NCBI RefSeq assembly: GCF_020733635.1
Contig: NZ_JAJFZL010000001.1
Location: forward strand, 1,984,001 to 2,048,000
Source: Nocardia spumae
Lineage (GTDB): Bacteria > Actinomycetota > Actinomycetes > Mycobacteriales > Mycobacteriaceae
Reading direction: 5' to 3'
DNA length: 64,000 nucleotides
This document shows, in pieces, positions 56,003 to 64,000 of this stretch. Each line of letters starts with the position of its first letter. The first letter of the stretch is position 1. The translations under genes were made by a program, and so were the position numbers. The notes below the pieces were generated by a model. It did no database searches. It was not told the DNA's origin and saw nothing but the letters and a program-made list of their open reading frames with translations.

Positions 56003-57658
56003 ATGGTCGACACGCGACAGGATTCATCCGCCCGACAGCCGGGCGCGGCAATGCCGGGCGAGTCGCCCGAACGCCCGAGTATGGTGTGGGACGCCTGGGG
56101 CATTGCCTCGGCACATGCGCCGCTGCCGGACCGGATTCGGACCCTGGTGGCGCAGGTGTTCGCAGTGTCCGGGGACCCGGTGGCCCGTCGTGATGAGGGC
56201 GACGTGCCGCTACGGGATTCCGGGTTGACGGCCGCGCATCGAGCGGGGCTGTCCGCGGTGGTCGGTGCGGACCAGGTCTCGGTCGACCACCGCGACCGGT
56301 TACTGCACGCGGGCGGTAAGAGCACGCCCGATCTGCTGCGCCGCCGCGCCGACGGGCCTCAGGACGCGCCCGATGCCGTGGTGTTCCCGGCCGATCACGA
56401 ACAGGTCCTCGCGGTGCTCGGCTACTGCGCCGAACAGGCCATCGCGGTCGTGCCCTTCGGCGGCGGGACCAGTGTCGTCGGCGGGCTCGATCCGGCACGG
56501 GGGCGCTTCGACACCGTGATCGCGGTGGACCTGCGCCGCCTCGATCGCATCGCCGACGTCGACCCCGTGAGCTCGACCGCGTCCCTGGGTGCCGGTCTCA
56601 CCGGGCCGCAGGCCGAGCGGTTGCTCGCCGAGCACGGACTGTCACTCGGTCATTTCCCGCAGAGCTTCGAATACGCCAGTATCGGCGGCTTCGCGGCCAC
56701 CCGCTCCTCGGGGCAGGCGTCGGCCGGATACGGCCGATTCGACGACATGATCATGCGACTGAAGGTCGCGACGCCCGCCGGTACGGTCGATCTCGGCCGC
56801 GCGCCGGCCTCGGCGGCCGGTCCGGACCTGCGTGAGCTGTTCTCCGGATCGGAGGGCACCCTCGGCATCATCACCGAGGTGACGCTGCGGGTGCATCCCG
56901 TCCCGGAGACCATCGGTTATCAGGCGTGGTCGTTCCCCGATTTCGCGACCGGCGCGGACGCGCTGCGCACCGTCGTGCAGAATGGCGCCGCGCCGACCGT
57001 GCTGCGGCTGTCGGACGAGGCCGAGACCGGGCTGAATCTGGCTCGATCCGGCGATATCGGCGGCGCCCCGGTGACAGGCTGCCTGGCGGTGACCACCTAC
57101 GAGGGCACCGCCGCCCACGTGGCCGCGCGCAGTGCGGAGGCGAGTGCGCTCCTGACCGCGGCCGGCGGCACCGCCCTCGGCGAGCAACCGGCCCGGGAAT
57201 GGGAACACGGCCGCTTCGCCGCCCCCTACCTGCGCGATGCCCTGCTCGATATCGGGGTGCTGTGCGAAACCCTCGAGACCGCGACCAGCTGGTCGAATGT
57301 CTCGCGGCTCAAGGGGGCGGTCACCTCGGCCCTCACCGACACGCTCGGCGCGCAGGGCACTCCCGCGCTGGTGATGTGTCATATCTCGCACACCTATGCC
57401 ACCGGGGCCTCGCTCTACTTCACCGTGGTCGCCAAACAGGCCGACGATCCGCTGGCGCAGTGGGCGCAGGCCAAGCGCGCCGTCGGCGATGCCATCGTCG
57501 CGAACGGGGGCACCATCACCCATCACCACGCCGTCGGCGCCGACCACCGGCCCTGGATGACCGACGAGATCGGTGATCTCGGCGCCCGCGTCCTGCGCGC
57601 GGTGAAGGAGGCGGTCGACCCGGTGGGAATCCTCAATCCCGGCAAGCTGATTCCGTGA
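56003..57658 (+). CDS. FAD-linked oxidase of the alkyl-DHAP synthase type
   Basis: This 551-residue flavoprotein resembles alkyldihydroxyacetone-phosphate synthase (AGPS), which replaces the acyl group of acyl-DHAP by a fatty alcohol in ether lipid synthesis. The PCMH-type FAD domain includes VVPFGGGTSVVGG near residue 152. The typical triple His THHHAVGADHRPWM occurs near residue 508. In M. tuberculosis the homologue is Rv2251 and its function is not settled. The gene is controlled by the divergent TetR and overlaps the lipid kinase start by four bases, so the two are coupled. Confidence 0.85.
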   Translation: MVDTRQDSSARQPGAAMPGESPERPSMVWDAWGIASAHAPLPDRIRTLVAQVFAVSGDPVARRDEGDVPLRDSGLTAAHRAGLSAVVGADQVSVDHRDRLLHAGGKSTPDLLRRRADGPQDAPDAVVFPADHEQVLAVLGYCAEQAIAVVPFGGGTSVVGGLDPARGRFDTVIAVDLRRLDRIADVDPVSSTASLGAGLTGPQAERLLAEHGLSLGHFPQSFEYASIGGFAATRSSGQASAGYGRFDDMIMRLKVATPAGTVDLGRAPASAAGPDLRELFSGSEGTLGIITEVTLRVHPVPETIGYQAWSFPDFATGADALRTVVQNGAAPTVLRLSDEAETGLNLARSGDIGGAPVTGCLAVTTYEGTAAHVAARSAEASALLTAAGGTALGEQPAREWEHGRFAAPYLRDALLDIGVLCETLETATSWSNVSRLKGAVTSALTDTLGAQGTPALVMCHISHTYATGASLYFTVVAKQADDPLAQWAQAKRAVGDAIVANGGTITHHHAVGADHRPWMTDEIGDLGARVLRAVKEAVDPVGILNPGKLIP

Positions 57659-58632
57659 GCACGAATCCGGTCCGCTCGGTCGCACTGGTGACCAATCCGC
57701 ATTCCGGACACGGGCGCGGTCTGGCGGCGGCCGCGGCGGCCGCGGCCCATTTCGCCGAGCGTGATGTGCGGGTGCGCGAGATCCGCGGTGCCGATGCGGC
57801 CGAAACCATTCGCCTCGTACGGGATTCGATCTCGGGCGCCGACCGTCCCGACGCGGTGGTGTGCGCCGGTGGCGACGGTCTGGTCTGTGTCACGCTGCAG
57901 GCCATCGCCGGAACCGGGGTGCCACTGGGATTGCTGCCCGGTGGCACCGGTAACGACCTGGCCCGTGAGCTGGGCGTGCCCGACGACGATCCGCGCGCCG
58001 CCGCCGATATCGTGCTGGGCGGCTCGATCCGGACCATCGACCTGGGCTCGGTCCGATCCACTCCCGATCCGGGGCATCCGCACGGCTGGCCCGAGGCGAT
58101 CGGATCCGGTGCGGCCGCGGCGCCGATGCGCTTCGCCACCGTCGCCGGTACCGGTTTCGACGCGCGAGTCACGCTGCGCGCCAATCGAATGCGCCGTCCG
58201 AAGGGATCGCTGCGCTATTCCTTCGCCGCCGTGCCGGAACTGCTCGGCACGCTCGGGGTGCCGTACCGCGTCGAACTGTCCGGAGAACCGGGCGGGGCGG
58301 GCGACCGGGTGTTCGAGACCGAAGCGGTGATGGTGGCGGTCGGCAACACCCGCACCTACGGCGGCGGAATGCTCATCTGTCCCGATGCGGTCGTCGACGA
58401 CGGCCTGCTCGACCTCACCGTCGTCGGTGCGATGTCCAGGCTGCAGATGATCCGGATGCTGCCCGCGCTGGCAGCGGGTAAGCGCATCGAACATCCGGCG
58501 GTGGGGCACTATCGTGCCCGTGCGATCACCCTGACCGCCGCGGTTCCGGTGACCGCCGACGGGGACCCGGCCGGCCGGTTGCCCGCCACCTTCCGCGTCG
58601 AACCGGGGGCACTGGACGTGCTGGTGCCCTGA
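57655..58632 (+). CDS. Diacylglycerol/lipid kinase (Rv2252-like)
   Basis: This 325-residue ATP-dependent lipid kinase has the catalytic-domain motif CAGGDG and the LLPGGTGNDLARELG loop near residues 95-115. Its M. tuberculosis homologue Rv2252 phosphorylates diacylglycerol and is tied to phosphatidylinositol mannoside synthesis. The GTG start overlaps the preceding TGA as GTGA, so translation is coupled. With the AGPS-like enzyme and GlpD it would act on dihydroxyacetone phosphate and phosphatidic acid pools. Confidence 0.88.
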   Translation: MSTNPVRSVALVTNPHSGHGRGLAAAAAAAAHFAERDVRVREIRGADAAETIRLVRDSISGADRPDAVVCAGGDGLVCVTLQAIAGTGVPLGLLPGGTGNDLARELGVPDDDPRAAADIVLGGSIRTIDLGSVRSTPDPGHPHGWPEAIGSGAAAAPMRFATVAGTGFDARVTLRANRMRRPKGSLRYSFAAVPELLGTLGVPYRVELSGEPGGAGDRVFETEAVMVAVGNTRTYGGGMLICPDAVVDDGLLDLTVVGAMSRLQMIRMLPALAAGKRIEHPAVGHYRARAITLTAAVPVTADGDPAGRLPATFRVEPGALDVLVP

Positions 58633-58791
58633 GCGACTCGTTCCGGGCGCTCGGGCGACGGTGTTGCGGTGGTTGAATCTGCGAGCAGGCTGAGAGGCAA
58701 ACCCGCACCTGCACAATGGATTCGGGCGAAAGCTGAGAATTCCATATGGATTGGTGTATGCCGCCGGTATCGGCGGTAGTCTCGAAGACGT

Positions 58792-58834
58792 GGGCGGGGT
58801 TTTCGATGTCCCTCATCCGTCGAAAGCCCCGCCC
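58792..58834 (+). terminator. 15-bp hairpin upstream of valS
   Basis: GGGCGGGGTTTTCGA pairs with its near complement at 58820-58834 (one G-T pair) around a 13-base loop. Position and strength suggest termination of the lipid kinase transcript before valS. Confidence 0.6.
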
Positions 58835-58928
58835 TACATCTCTGCCCGCCATCTCTGCCCGCCCGGTCGTTCGCGTCGCCGGCGCGGCGCGCGACCAGGG
58901 TCGTGTCGAGGCTCGTCACCCAACTCCG

Positions 58929-58934
58929 TAGAAT
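58929..58934 (+). promoter_or_regulatory. -10 box of valS, leaderless start
   Basis: TAGAAT ends six bases before the GTG at 58941. It is close to the TATAAT consensus. There is no ribosome-binding site, so the message probably starts at the GTG. Confidence 0.6.
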
Positions 58935-58940
58935 CGCACG

Positions 58941-61643
58941 GTGACCAGCGCAGCCCCTGATAACTCGCGAAATCGTGCCGACGCCCTACCGAAGAGCTGG
59001 AACCCCGGCGAGGTAGAGGCCGACTTGTACGAGCGCTGGGTAGCGGCCGGTTACTTCACCGCCGACCCGGCCAGTGACAAGCCGCCCTATTCGATCGTGC
59101 TGCCCCCGCCCAACGTCACCGGCAATCTGCACATGGGCCACGCCTTCGATCACACCCTGATGGACCTGCTCACCCGCCGCAAGCGGATGCAGGGCTACGA
59201 GGTGCTGTGGCTGCCCGGTATGGACCACGCCGGTATCGCCACCCAGAACGTGGTCGAGAAGCAGCTCGCCGCCGACGGCAAGACCAAGGAAGATTTCGGC
59301 CGCGAACTGTTCGTCGACAAGGTCTGGGACTGGAAGCGCGAATCCGGCGGCGCCATCCAGGGCCAGATGCGGCGCCTGGGAGACGGCGTGGACTGGAGTC
59401 GCGACCGTTTCACCATGGACGAGGGACTGTCCCGCGCGGTGCAGACCATCTTCAAGCGCCTCTACGACGCCGGCCTGATCTACCGGGCCGAGCGGTTGGT
59501 GAACTGGTCGCCGACGCTCGAGACGGCGATCTCCGATGTCGAGGTGAAATACGAGGACGTCGAGGGCGAACTCGTCTCGCTGCGCTACGGCTCGCTCAAC
59601 GACGACGAACCGCACGTCATCGTGGCCACCACCCGCGTGGAGACCATGCTCGGCGATACCGCGGTGGCGGTGCACCCCGAGGACGAGCGATACAGCGCGC
59701 TGATCGGCACCACCGTCTACCACCCGATCACCGGCCGTCAGATCCCGATCGTCGCCGACGACTACGTCGATCCCGAATTCGGTTCCGGCGCAGTGAAGAT
59801 CACCCCGGCGCACGACCCCAACGACTTCGAGATCGGCCTGCGGCACAACCTGCCGATGCCGACCATCATGGACAAGACCGGCAAGATCGCCGACACCGGA
59901 ACCGAATTCGACGGAATGGACCGGTTCGAGGCGCGGGTCAAGATTCGCGAGCGGCTGGCCGAAGAGGGGCGCATCGTCGCCGAGAAGCGCCCGTACGTGC
60001 ACAGTGTCGGCCATTCGGAACGATCCGGTGAGCCGATCGAACCGCGCCTGTCGATGCAGTGGTGGGTGAAGGTCGAGTCGCTGGCCAAATCGGCCGGTGA
60101 CGCCGTGCGCAACGGCGCGGTGAAGATCTACCCCGCCTCCCAGGAACCGCGCTGGTTCGACTGGGTCGACAACATGCACGACTGGTGCATCTCGCGGCAG
60201 CTGTGGTGGGGCCACCGGATCCCGATCTGGTACGGCCCCGAGGGCGAGATCCTGTGTGTCGGCCCGGACGAGCAGGCGCCCGAGGGCTGGGTGCAGGATC
60301 CCGACGTCCTCGATACCTGGTTCTCCTCGGGACTGTGGCCCTTCTCGACCATGGGCTGGCCCGACGCGACGCCGGAACTGATCAAGTTCTATCCGACCAG
60401 CGTGCTGGTCACCGGCTACGACATCCTGTTCTTCTGGGTGGCTCGGATGATGATGTTCGGCATGTTCGTCTCCGACGACCCGGTGATCGCGGCCGGTAAG
60501 GATCCGAAACAGGAGCAGGTCCCGTTCGGAGACGTCTTCCTGCACGGCCTCATCCGCGACGAATTCGGCCGCAAGTACTCCAAGTCCAAGGGCATCGGCG
60601 TCGACCCGCTGCTGTGGATCGACGAATACGGTGCCGACGCAACGCGATTCACCCTCGCCCGCGGCGCCCAGCCCGGCAGCGATCTGTCCGTGGGCCCGCC
60701 GCATGTGCAGGCGTCGCGCAACTTCATCACGAAGCTGTTCAACGCCAGCAAGTTCGCGCTCATGAACGGCGCGGCACCCGGTGAGCTGCCGGAGCGGTCC
60801 ACCCTCACCGATACCGACCGCTGGATCCTGGACCGGCTCGACGAGGTGCGCGCCGAGGTCGACGCGTCCTTCGAGCGCTACGAATTCGGCAAGGCCTGCG
60901 AGGCGCTGTACCACTTCGCCTGGGACGAATTGTGCGACTGGTACCTGGAATCGGCCAAGGTGCAGTTCGCGGAATCCGAGGAGCGCGCCGCGAGCACCCG
61001 GGTGGTGCTCGGCAACGTGCTCGATTCGGTGCTGCGGCTGCTGCATCCCGCGATCCCGTTCGTCACCGAATCGCTGTGGCAGGCCCTCACCGCGGGTGGT
61101 GCGGGTGCGTCGCTGGTGATCGCCGACTGGCCGCGGGCGAGCAGCGTCGGCACCGATACCGTTGCGGCACAGCGCATCGCGGACCTGCAGAAGCTGGTCA
61201 CCGAGATTCGCCGCTTCCGCAGCGATCAGGGACTGACCGATAAGCAGAAGGTCGCCGCCAAGCTGAACGGCATCGACACCGCCGATCTCGTCGGCCAGCG
61301 GGGTGAGATCGCGAGCCTGGCCCGGCTCACCGAACCGGATGCCGACTTCGCCGCCACCGCCGCGGTGGAGGTGCGACTGTCCGGCGCCACCGTCACCGTC
61401 GAACTGGACACCTCCGGCGCGGTCGACCTGGATGCCGAGCGCCGCCGGTTGGAGAAGGACCTCGCCGCCGCGCAGAAGGACCTCGCCGCCACCACCGCCA
61501 AACTCGGCAACGAGGCATTCCTGGCCAAGGCTCCCGAGAACGTGGTCGACAAGATCCGGACCCGGCGCGAGGTCGCCGAATCCGAGGTGACGCGGATCGG
61601 CGCGCGGCTGGCGCAGATCGCGGAGTCGGCGGCGAAGAAGTGA
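58941..61643 (+). CDS. valS: Valyl-tRNA synthetase
   Basis: This class I enzyme charges tRNA-Val. The 900-residue protein has the HIGH-type motif in [15 protein letters not shown], the editing domain, the KMSKS-type loop as KYSKSKG, an anticodon-binding helical domain, and a C-terminal coiled-coil arm (about the last 65 residues, rich in Lys, Glu and Ala). The gene is followed by folC with a four-base overlap (GTGA), as in mycobacteria, so the two are translationally coupled. Confidence 0.97.
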   Translation: MTSAAPDNSRNRADALPKSWNPGEVEADLYERWVAAGYFTADPASDKPPYSIVLPPPNVTGNLHMGHAFDHTLMDLLTRRKRMQGYEVLWLPGMDHAGIATQNVVEKQLAADGKTKEDFGRELFVDKVWDWKRESGGAIQGQMRRLGDGVDWSRDRFTMDEGLSRAVQTIFKRLYDAGLIYRAERLVNWSPTLETAISDVEVKYEDVEGELVSLRYGSLNDDEPHVIVATTRVETMLGDTAVAVHPEDERYSALIGTTVYHPITGRQIPIVADDYVDPEFGSGAVKITPAHDPNDFEIGLRHNLPMPTIMDKTGKIADTGTEFDGMDRFEARVKIRERLAEEGRIVAEKRPYVHSVGHSERSGEPIEPRLSMQWWVKVESLAKSAGDAVRNGAVKIYPASQEPRWFDWVDNMHDWCISRQLWWGHRIPIWYGPEGEILCVGPDEQAPEGWVQDPDVLDTWFSSGLWPFSTMGWPDATPELIKFYPTSVLVTGYDILFFWVARMMMFGMFVSDDPVIAAGKDPKQEQVPFGDVFLHGLIRDEFGRKYSKSKGIGVDPLLWIDEYGADATRFTLARGAQPGSDLSVGPPHVQASRNFITKLFNASKFALMNGAAPGELPERSTLTDTDRWILDRLDEVRAEVDASFERYEFGKACEALYHFAWDELCDWYLESAKVQFAESEERAASTRVVLGNVLDSVLRLLHPAIPFVTESLWQALTAGGAGASLVIADWPRASSVGTDTVAAQRIADLQKLVTEIRRFRSDQGLTDKQKVAAKLNGIDTADLVGQRGEIASLARLTEPDADFAATAAVEVRLSGATVTVELDTSGAVDLDAERRRLEKDLAAAQKDLAATTAKLGNEAFLAKAPENVVDKIRTRREVAESEVTRIGARLAQIAESAAKK

Positions 61644-63082
61644 CCGGCGACGACCCGCTGACCACCGGCCCCTCGCCGGTGGATCTCGCCGAGATGGCGC
61701 TGGTCGAAGCCGAACTCGACCAGCGCTGGGGCGAGACGAAGATCGAACCGTCGCTCACCCGCATCGCCACGCTGATGGATCTGCTCGGCTCGCCGCAGCA
61801 GAGCTATCCGGCCATCCACATCGCCGGAACCAACGGCAAGACCTCGGTCACCCGCATGGTGGATGCGCTGCTCACCGCGCTGCACCGGCGCACCGGGCGG
61901 TTCACCAGCCCGCATCTGCAGCTGGCCACCGAACGCATCGCCATCGACAACGCGCCCATCACGCCCGCGCGCTATGTGGAGCTCTACCGGGAGCTGCTGC
62001 CGTACATCGAGATGATCGACGTGCGCTCGGCCGAGGGCGCACTCGGCGGCGGGCCCGGACCGCGGATGAGCAAGTTCGAGGTGCTCGTCGCGATGGCCTA
62101 CGCGGCCTTCGCCGAAGCGCCGGTCGATGTCGCGGTCGTCGAAACCGGAATGGGCGGCACCTGGGATGCCACCAACGTGATCGACGGCCAGGTCGCGGTG
62201 ATCACTCCGATCGGCCTGGACCACACCGACTATCTCGGCCCCGACCTGGCCTCCATCGCCGGGGAGAAGGCCGGGATCATCAAGAAGTCACCGCAGGATC
62301 TGCTGATCCCGCGCGACACCGTCGCGATCATCGCCGAGCAGGAACCCGAGGCGATGGAGGTGCTGCTGCGCCGGACGGTCGACGCCGATGCCGCGGTCGC
62401 CCGTGCCGGTTCGGAATTCCGGCTGCTCTCCCGGCGGGTCGCCATCGGCGGGCAGGTACTGGAGATTCAGGGACTCGGCGGGGTGTACGACGAGATCTTC
62501 CTGCCGTTGCACGGCGAACACCAGGCCCACAACGCGGCGCTGGCACTGGCCGCGGTGGAAGCGTTCTTCGGCGCGGGTGCGCAAAAGCAGCTCGACATCG
62601 AGGCCGTCCGGGCGGGCTTCGCGGCGGCGGTCAGCCCGGGCCGGATGGAGCGAATGCGCAACGCGCCCACCATCTTCATCGACGCCGCGCACAACCCGGC
62701 TGGTGCCCGGGCCCTGGCCGCGACCCTGACCAGCGAATTCGATTTCCGGAAACTGGTCGGCGTGGTGGGGGTGCTGCAGGACAAGGACGCGGCCGGAATC
62801 CTGGCCGCACTGGAACCCGTTCTCGACGAGATCGTGGTCACCACCAACGGCTCGCCACGAGCCCTCGGCGTCGACGAACTCGCGGATCTGGCCGTCCAGC
62901 GCTTCGGTGACGAACGAGTCGTCACCGCGAACAGCCTCGCCGACGCGGTCGAGACCGCCACCGCGATCGCCGAGGAAGCGGGCGACTCCGGCGAACCGGT
63001 CTCGGGCGCCGGCATCGTGGTCACCGGCTCGGTCGTCACCGCGGGCGCGGCGCGCTCACTGTTCGGGAAGACCCCCGCGTGA
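61640..63082 (+). CDS. folC: Folylpolyglutamate/dihydrofolate synthase
   Basis: This 480-residue Mur-ligase-type enzyme adds glutamate to folates and makes dihydrofolate from dihydropteroate. The P-loop is [17 protein letters not shown] near residue 58, followed by [10 protein letters not shown]. The Mg2+ His and Lys sites occur in the central domain, and the C-terminal ligase domain is complete ([13 protein letters not shown]). The GTG start overlaps valS. It is followed by the DUF4233 gene after 66 bases, which has its own promoter. Confidence 0.95.
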   Translation: MTGDDPLTTGPSPVDLAEMALVEAELDQRWGETKIEPSLTRIATLMDLLGSPQQSYPAIHIAGTNGKTSVTRMVDALLTALHRRTGRFTSPHLQLATERIAIDNAPITPARYVELYRELLPYIEMIDVRSAEGALGGGPGPRMSKFEVLVAMAYAAFAEAPVDVAVVETGMGGTWDATNVIDGQVAVITPIGLDHTDYLGPDLASIAGEKAGIIKKSPQDLLIPRDTVAIIAEQEPEAMEVLLRRTVDADAAVARAGSEFRLLSRRVAIGGQVLEIQGLGGVYDEIFLPLHGEHQAHNAALALAAVEAFFGAGAQKQLDIEAVRAGFAAAVSPGRMERMRNAPTIFIDAAHNPAGARALAATLTSEFDFRKLVGVVGVLQDKDAAGILAALEPVLDEIVVTTNGSPRALGVDELADLAVQRFGDERVVTANSLADAVETATAIAEEAGDSGEPVSGAGIVVTGSVVTAGAARSLFGKTPA

Positions 63083-63107
63083 GCGCGCGGGCCGGAGGCG
63101 GTAGCTT
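63080..63107 (+). promoter_or_regulatory. Promoter of the DUF4233 gene, shared with clpP1
   Basis: TGAGCG and TAGCTT lie 16 bases apart, with CGGAGGCGG before the -10 box. The block matches the clpP1 promoter in 22 of 23 bases downstream of the spacer, and the -35-like GAGCG is at the same distance. The -10 box lies 41 bases before the start codon. Confidence 0.5.
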
Positions 63108-63148
63108 GCGTGACCGCGGGGCGGGCATCATGGTTTCGAGGAGGCAAC

Positions 63149-63586
63149 GTGGGTAGCCAGAACGAGACGCGCGACGGCGAGAACGGTGCGCCCGGAGGCG
63201 TCCCGGCACCCGCCACCGACCCGTGGAAGGGCTTCCGCGGCGTAATGGCCGGCGCCCTGGTACTCGAGGCCATCACCGTTCTGCTGGCGCTGCCGGTTGT
63301 CGGCGCCGTCGGCGGCGGGCTGAGCTGGTGGTCGGTGACCTATCTGGTGGGACTCGCCGTGCTGATGTTCGCCGGCTCCGGCATGCAGCGGCGTTCCTGG
63401 GCGGTGCCGTTCAACCTCGGTCTCCAGATCCTCGTGCTGGCAGGCGGATTCATCCACTTGTCGATCCTGATCATCGGTGTCGTCTTCCTCGCCGTGTGGA
63501 TCTTCATCATGGTGCTGCGCTCCGATGTCAAACGGCGCATCGACCAGGGACTACTGCCCAGCCAGCGGATGCAGGGCTCGTCCTGA
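63149..63586 (+). CDS. DUF4233 membrane protein (Rv2446c-like)
   Basis: This 145-residue protein has about four hydrophobic segments starting near residue 33 (VMAGALVLEAITVLLALPVV). A Gly/Pro-rich N-terminus and a basic C-terminus precede and follow them. The family is always found between folC and ndk in mycolic-acid actinobacteria, but no function is known. A GAGGAGG box lies just before the GTG at 63149. The promoter upstream resembles that of clpP1. Confidence 0.85.
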   Translation: MGSQNETRDGENGAPGGVPAPATDPWKGFRGVMAGALVLEAITVLLALPVVGAVGGGLSWWSVTYLVGLAVLMFAGSGMQRRSWAVPFNLGLQILVLAGGFIHLSILIIGVVFLAVWIFIMVLRSDVKRRIDQGLLPSQRMQGSS

Positions 63587-63619
63587 CGGCTCGGTTCGGA
63601 GTTCCGCGAGGTCGCCGGT

Positions 63620-63625
63620 TAGAGT
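63620..63625 (+). promoter_or_regulatory. -10 box of ndk, leaderless start
   Basis: TAGAGT lies six bases before the GTG at 63632. No ribosome-binding site is present. Transcription probably starts at the start codon. Confidence 0.5.
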
Positions 63626-63631
63626 GTCGCC

Positions 63632-64000
63632 GTGACTGAGCAGACGTTGGTACTCATCAAGCCGGACGGCGTGGCCCGTGGCCTGGTTGGTGAGATCATC
63701 ACCCGCATCGAACGCAAAGGCCTGAAGATCGCGGCCCTCAAGCTCGAGCAGGTTTCCGAGGACCTCGCCGCCTCCCACTACGCCGAACACGCCGACAAGC
63801 CGTTCTACGGCTCGCTGATCGAGTTCATCACCTCCGGTCCGGTCGTCGCGGCCATCCTCGAGGGCCCGCGCGCCATCGCCGCCTTCCGGCAGCTCGCCGG
63901 CGGCACCGATCCCGTCGACAAGGCCGTCCCCGGCAGCATCCGCGGCGACTACGCCCTGGAAACCCAGTTCAACCTCGTCCACGGCTCCGATTCACCCGAA
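63632..64000 (+). CDS. ndk: Nucleoside diphosphate kinase, 3' end missing
   Basis: This enzyme transfers phosphate between nucleoside triphosphates and diphosphates through a phospho-His. The first 123 codons are in the window and no stop occurs. It has the N-terminal [13 protein letters not shown]. The active-site His is in the NLVHGSDS segment near the end. The mycobacterial protein has about 136 residues, so about 13 are missing. It lies 45 bases after the DUF4233 gene, as in M. tuberculosis (ndkA). Confidence 0.95.
   Translation, partial: MTEQTLVLIKPDGVARGLVGEIITRIERKGLKIAALKLEQVSEDLAASHYAEHADKPFYGSLIEFITSGPVVAAILEGPRAIAAFRQLAGGTDPVDKAVPGSIRGDYALETQFNLVHGSDSPE

Larger units (their letters stand above)
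58633..58940 (+). other. 308-base region upstream of valS
   Basis: No convincing protein gene is present. It holds a short hairpin (CCGCCG-GTAT-CGGCGG at 58761-58776), a larger one at 58792-58834 and the valS -10 box. Near 58689-58710 the string GGCTGAGA, ACCC, ACCTG resembles the first half of a TPP riboswitch, but the second half is not recognisable. No T-box motif is seen. Confidence 0.4.

Noticed and set aside
58746..58931. Possible 61-codon gene upstream of valS
   Set aside because: No ribosome-binding site, weak codon bias, and it contains a strong hairpin that is better explained as a terminator.
58633..58940. T-box leader for valS
   Set aside because: No T-box sequence (TGGNACC) and no Val specifier loop. 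A TAGAAT box six bases before the start suggests a leaderless message.

Overview
The window is GC-rich (third codon positions mostly G or C), densely packed chromosomal DNA from a mycolic-acid actinobacterium, most likely Nocardia or a close relative. Three things point there. The core genes follow the order of the Mycobacterium tuberculosis Rv2477c-Rv2445c segment: EttA, NAD-glutamate dehydrogenase, thioesterase, alpha-glucosidase, GlbO, HNH nuclease, PepN, mycothiol nitroreductase, RpiB, Nei, tRNA-Gly/Pro, Tig, ClpP1P2, ClpX, ValS, FolC, DUF4233, Ndk. A glpD / TetR / alkyl-DHAP synthase-like / diacylglycerol kinase block resembles Rv2249c-Rv2252. Several starts look leaderless, with a TANNNT -10 box six or seven bases before the start codon, as is common in mycobacteria.

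Layout. 1-12.8 kb: EttA (cut by the left edge), the large NAD-glutamate dehydrogenase, a thioesterase, an epimerase, an HNH nuclease, truncated haemoglobin, alpha-glucosidase and two small conserved genes. 12.9-14.6 kb: a ClgR/PopR-type regulator convergent with a second pair of clpP genes, one of which has lost its catalytic serine. 14.7-25 kb: PepN, PurC, a flavin reductase, the mycothiol nitroreductase, an M48 protease, RpiB, Nei, a glycine-rich membrane protein and a GGDEF protein. 25.0-26.0 kb: a gene-free stretch and two tRNAs. 26-34.9 kb: accessory metabolism (GreA-C-like protein, FAH hydrolase, MBL hydrolase, GT39 membrane transferase, Nudix, an orphan condensation-like half domain, phosphoketolase, FKBP lipoprotein). 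35-39.8 kb: tig, clpP1-clpP2, clpX. 39.9-53.7 kb: accessory genes including two molybdopterin oxidoreductases, FdhD, a ketosteroid isomerase, an MFS pump, MarR and HxlR regulators. 53.7-58.6 kb: the glycerolipid block. 58.9-64 kb: valS, folC, DUF4233 and ndk (cut by the right edge).

The most notable part is proteolysis. Besides housekeeping ClpP1P2 and ClpX there is a second clpP operon preceded by a double CTGCT-N3-AGCAG dyad. Beside it lies a regulator gene that has a ClgR-type box upstream and encodes a C-terminal Ala-Ala. Together these suggest a back-up Clp protease switched on when ClpP1P2 fails, built partly from a catalytically dead subunit. Other regulatory observations are a KstR-type operator in front of the ketosteroid isomerase, a SigH-type promoter in front of the mycothiol nitroreductase, an operator shared by two genes flanking a MarR gene, and a promoter shared by clpP1 and the DUF4233 gene. 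No CRISPR array, insertion sequence, prophage or rRNA was seen.
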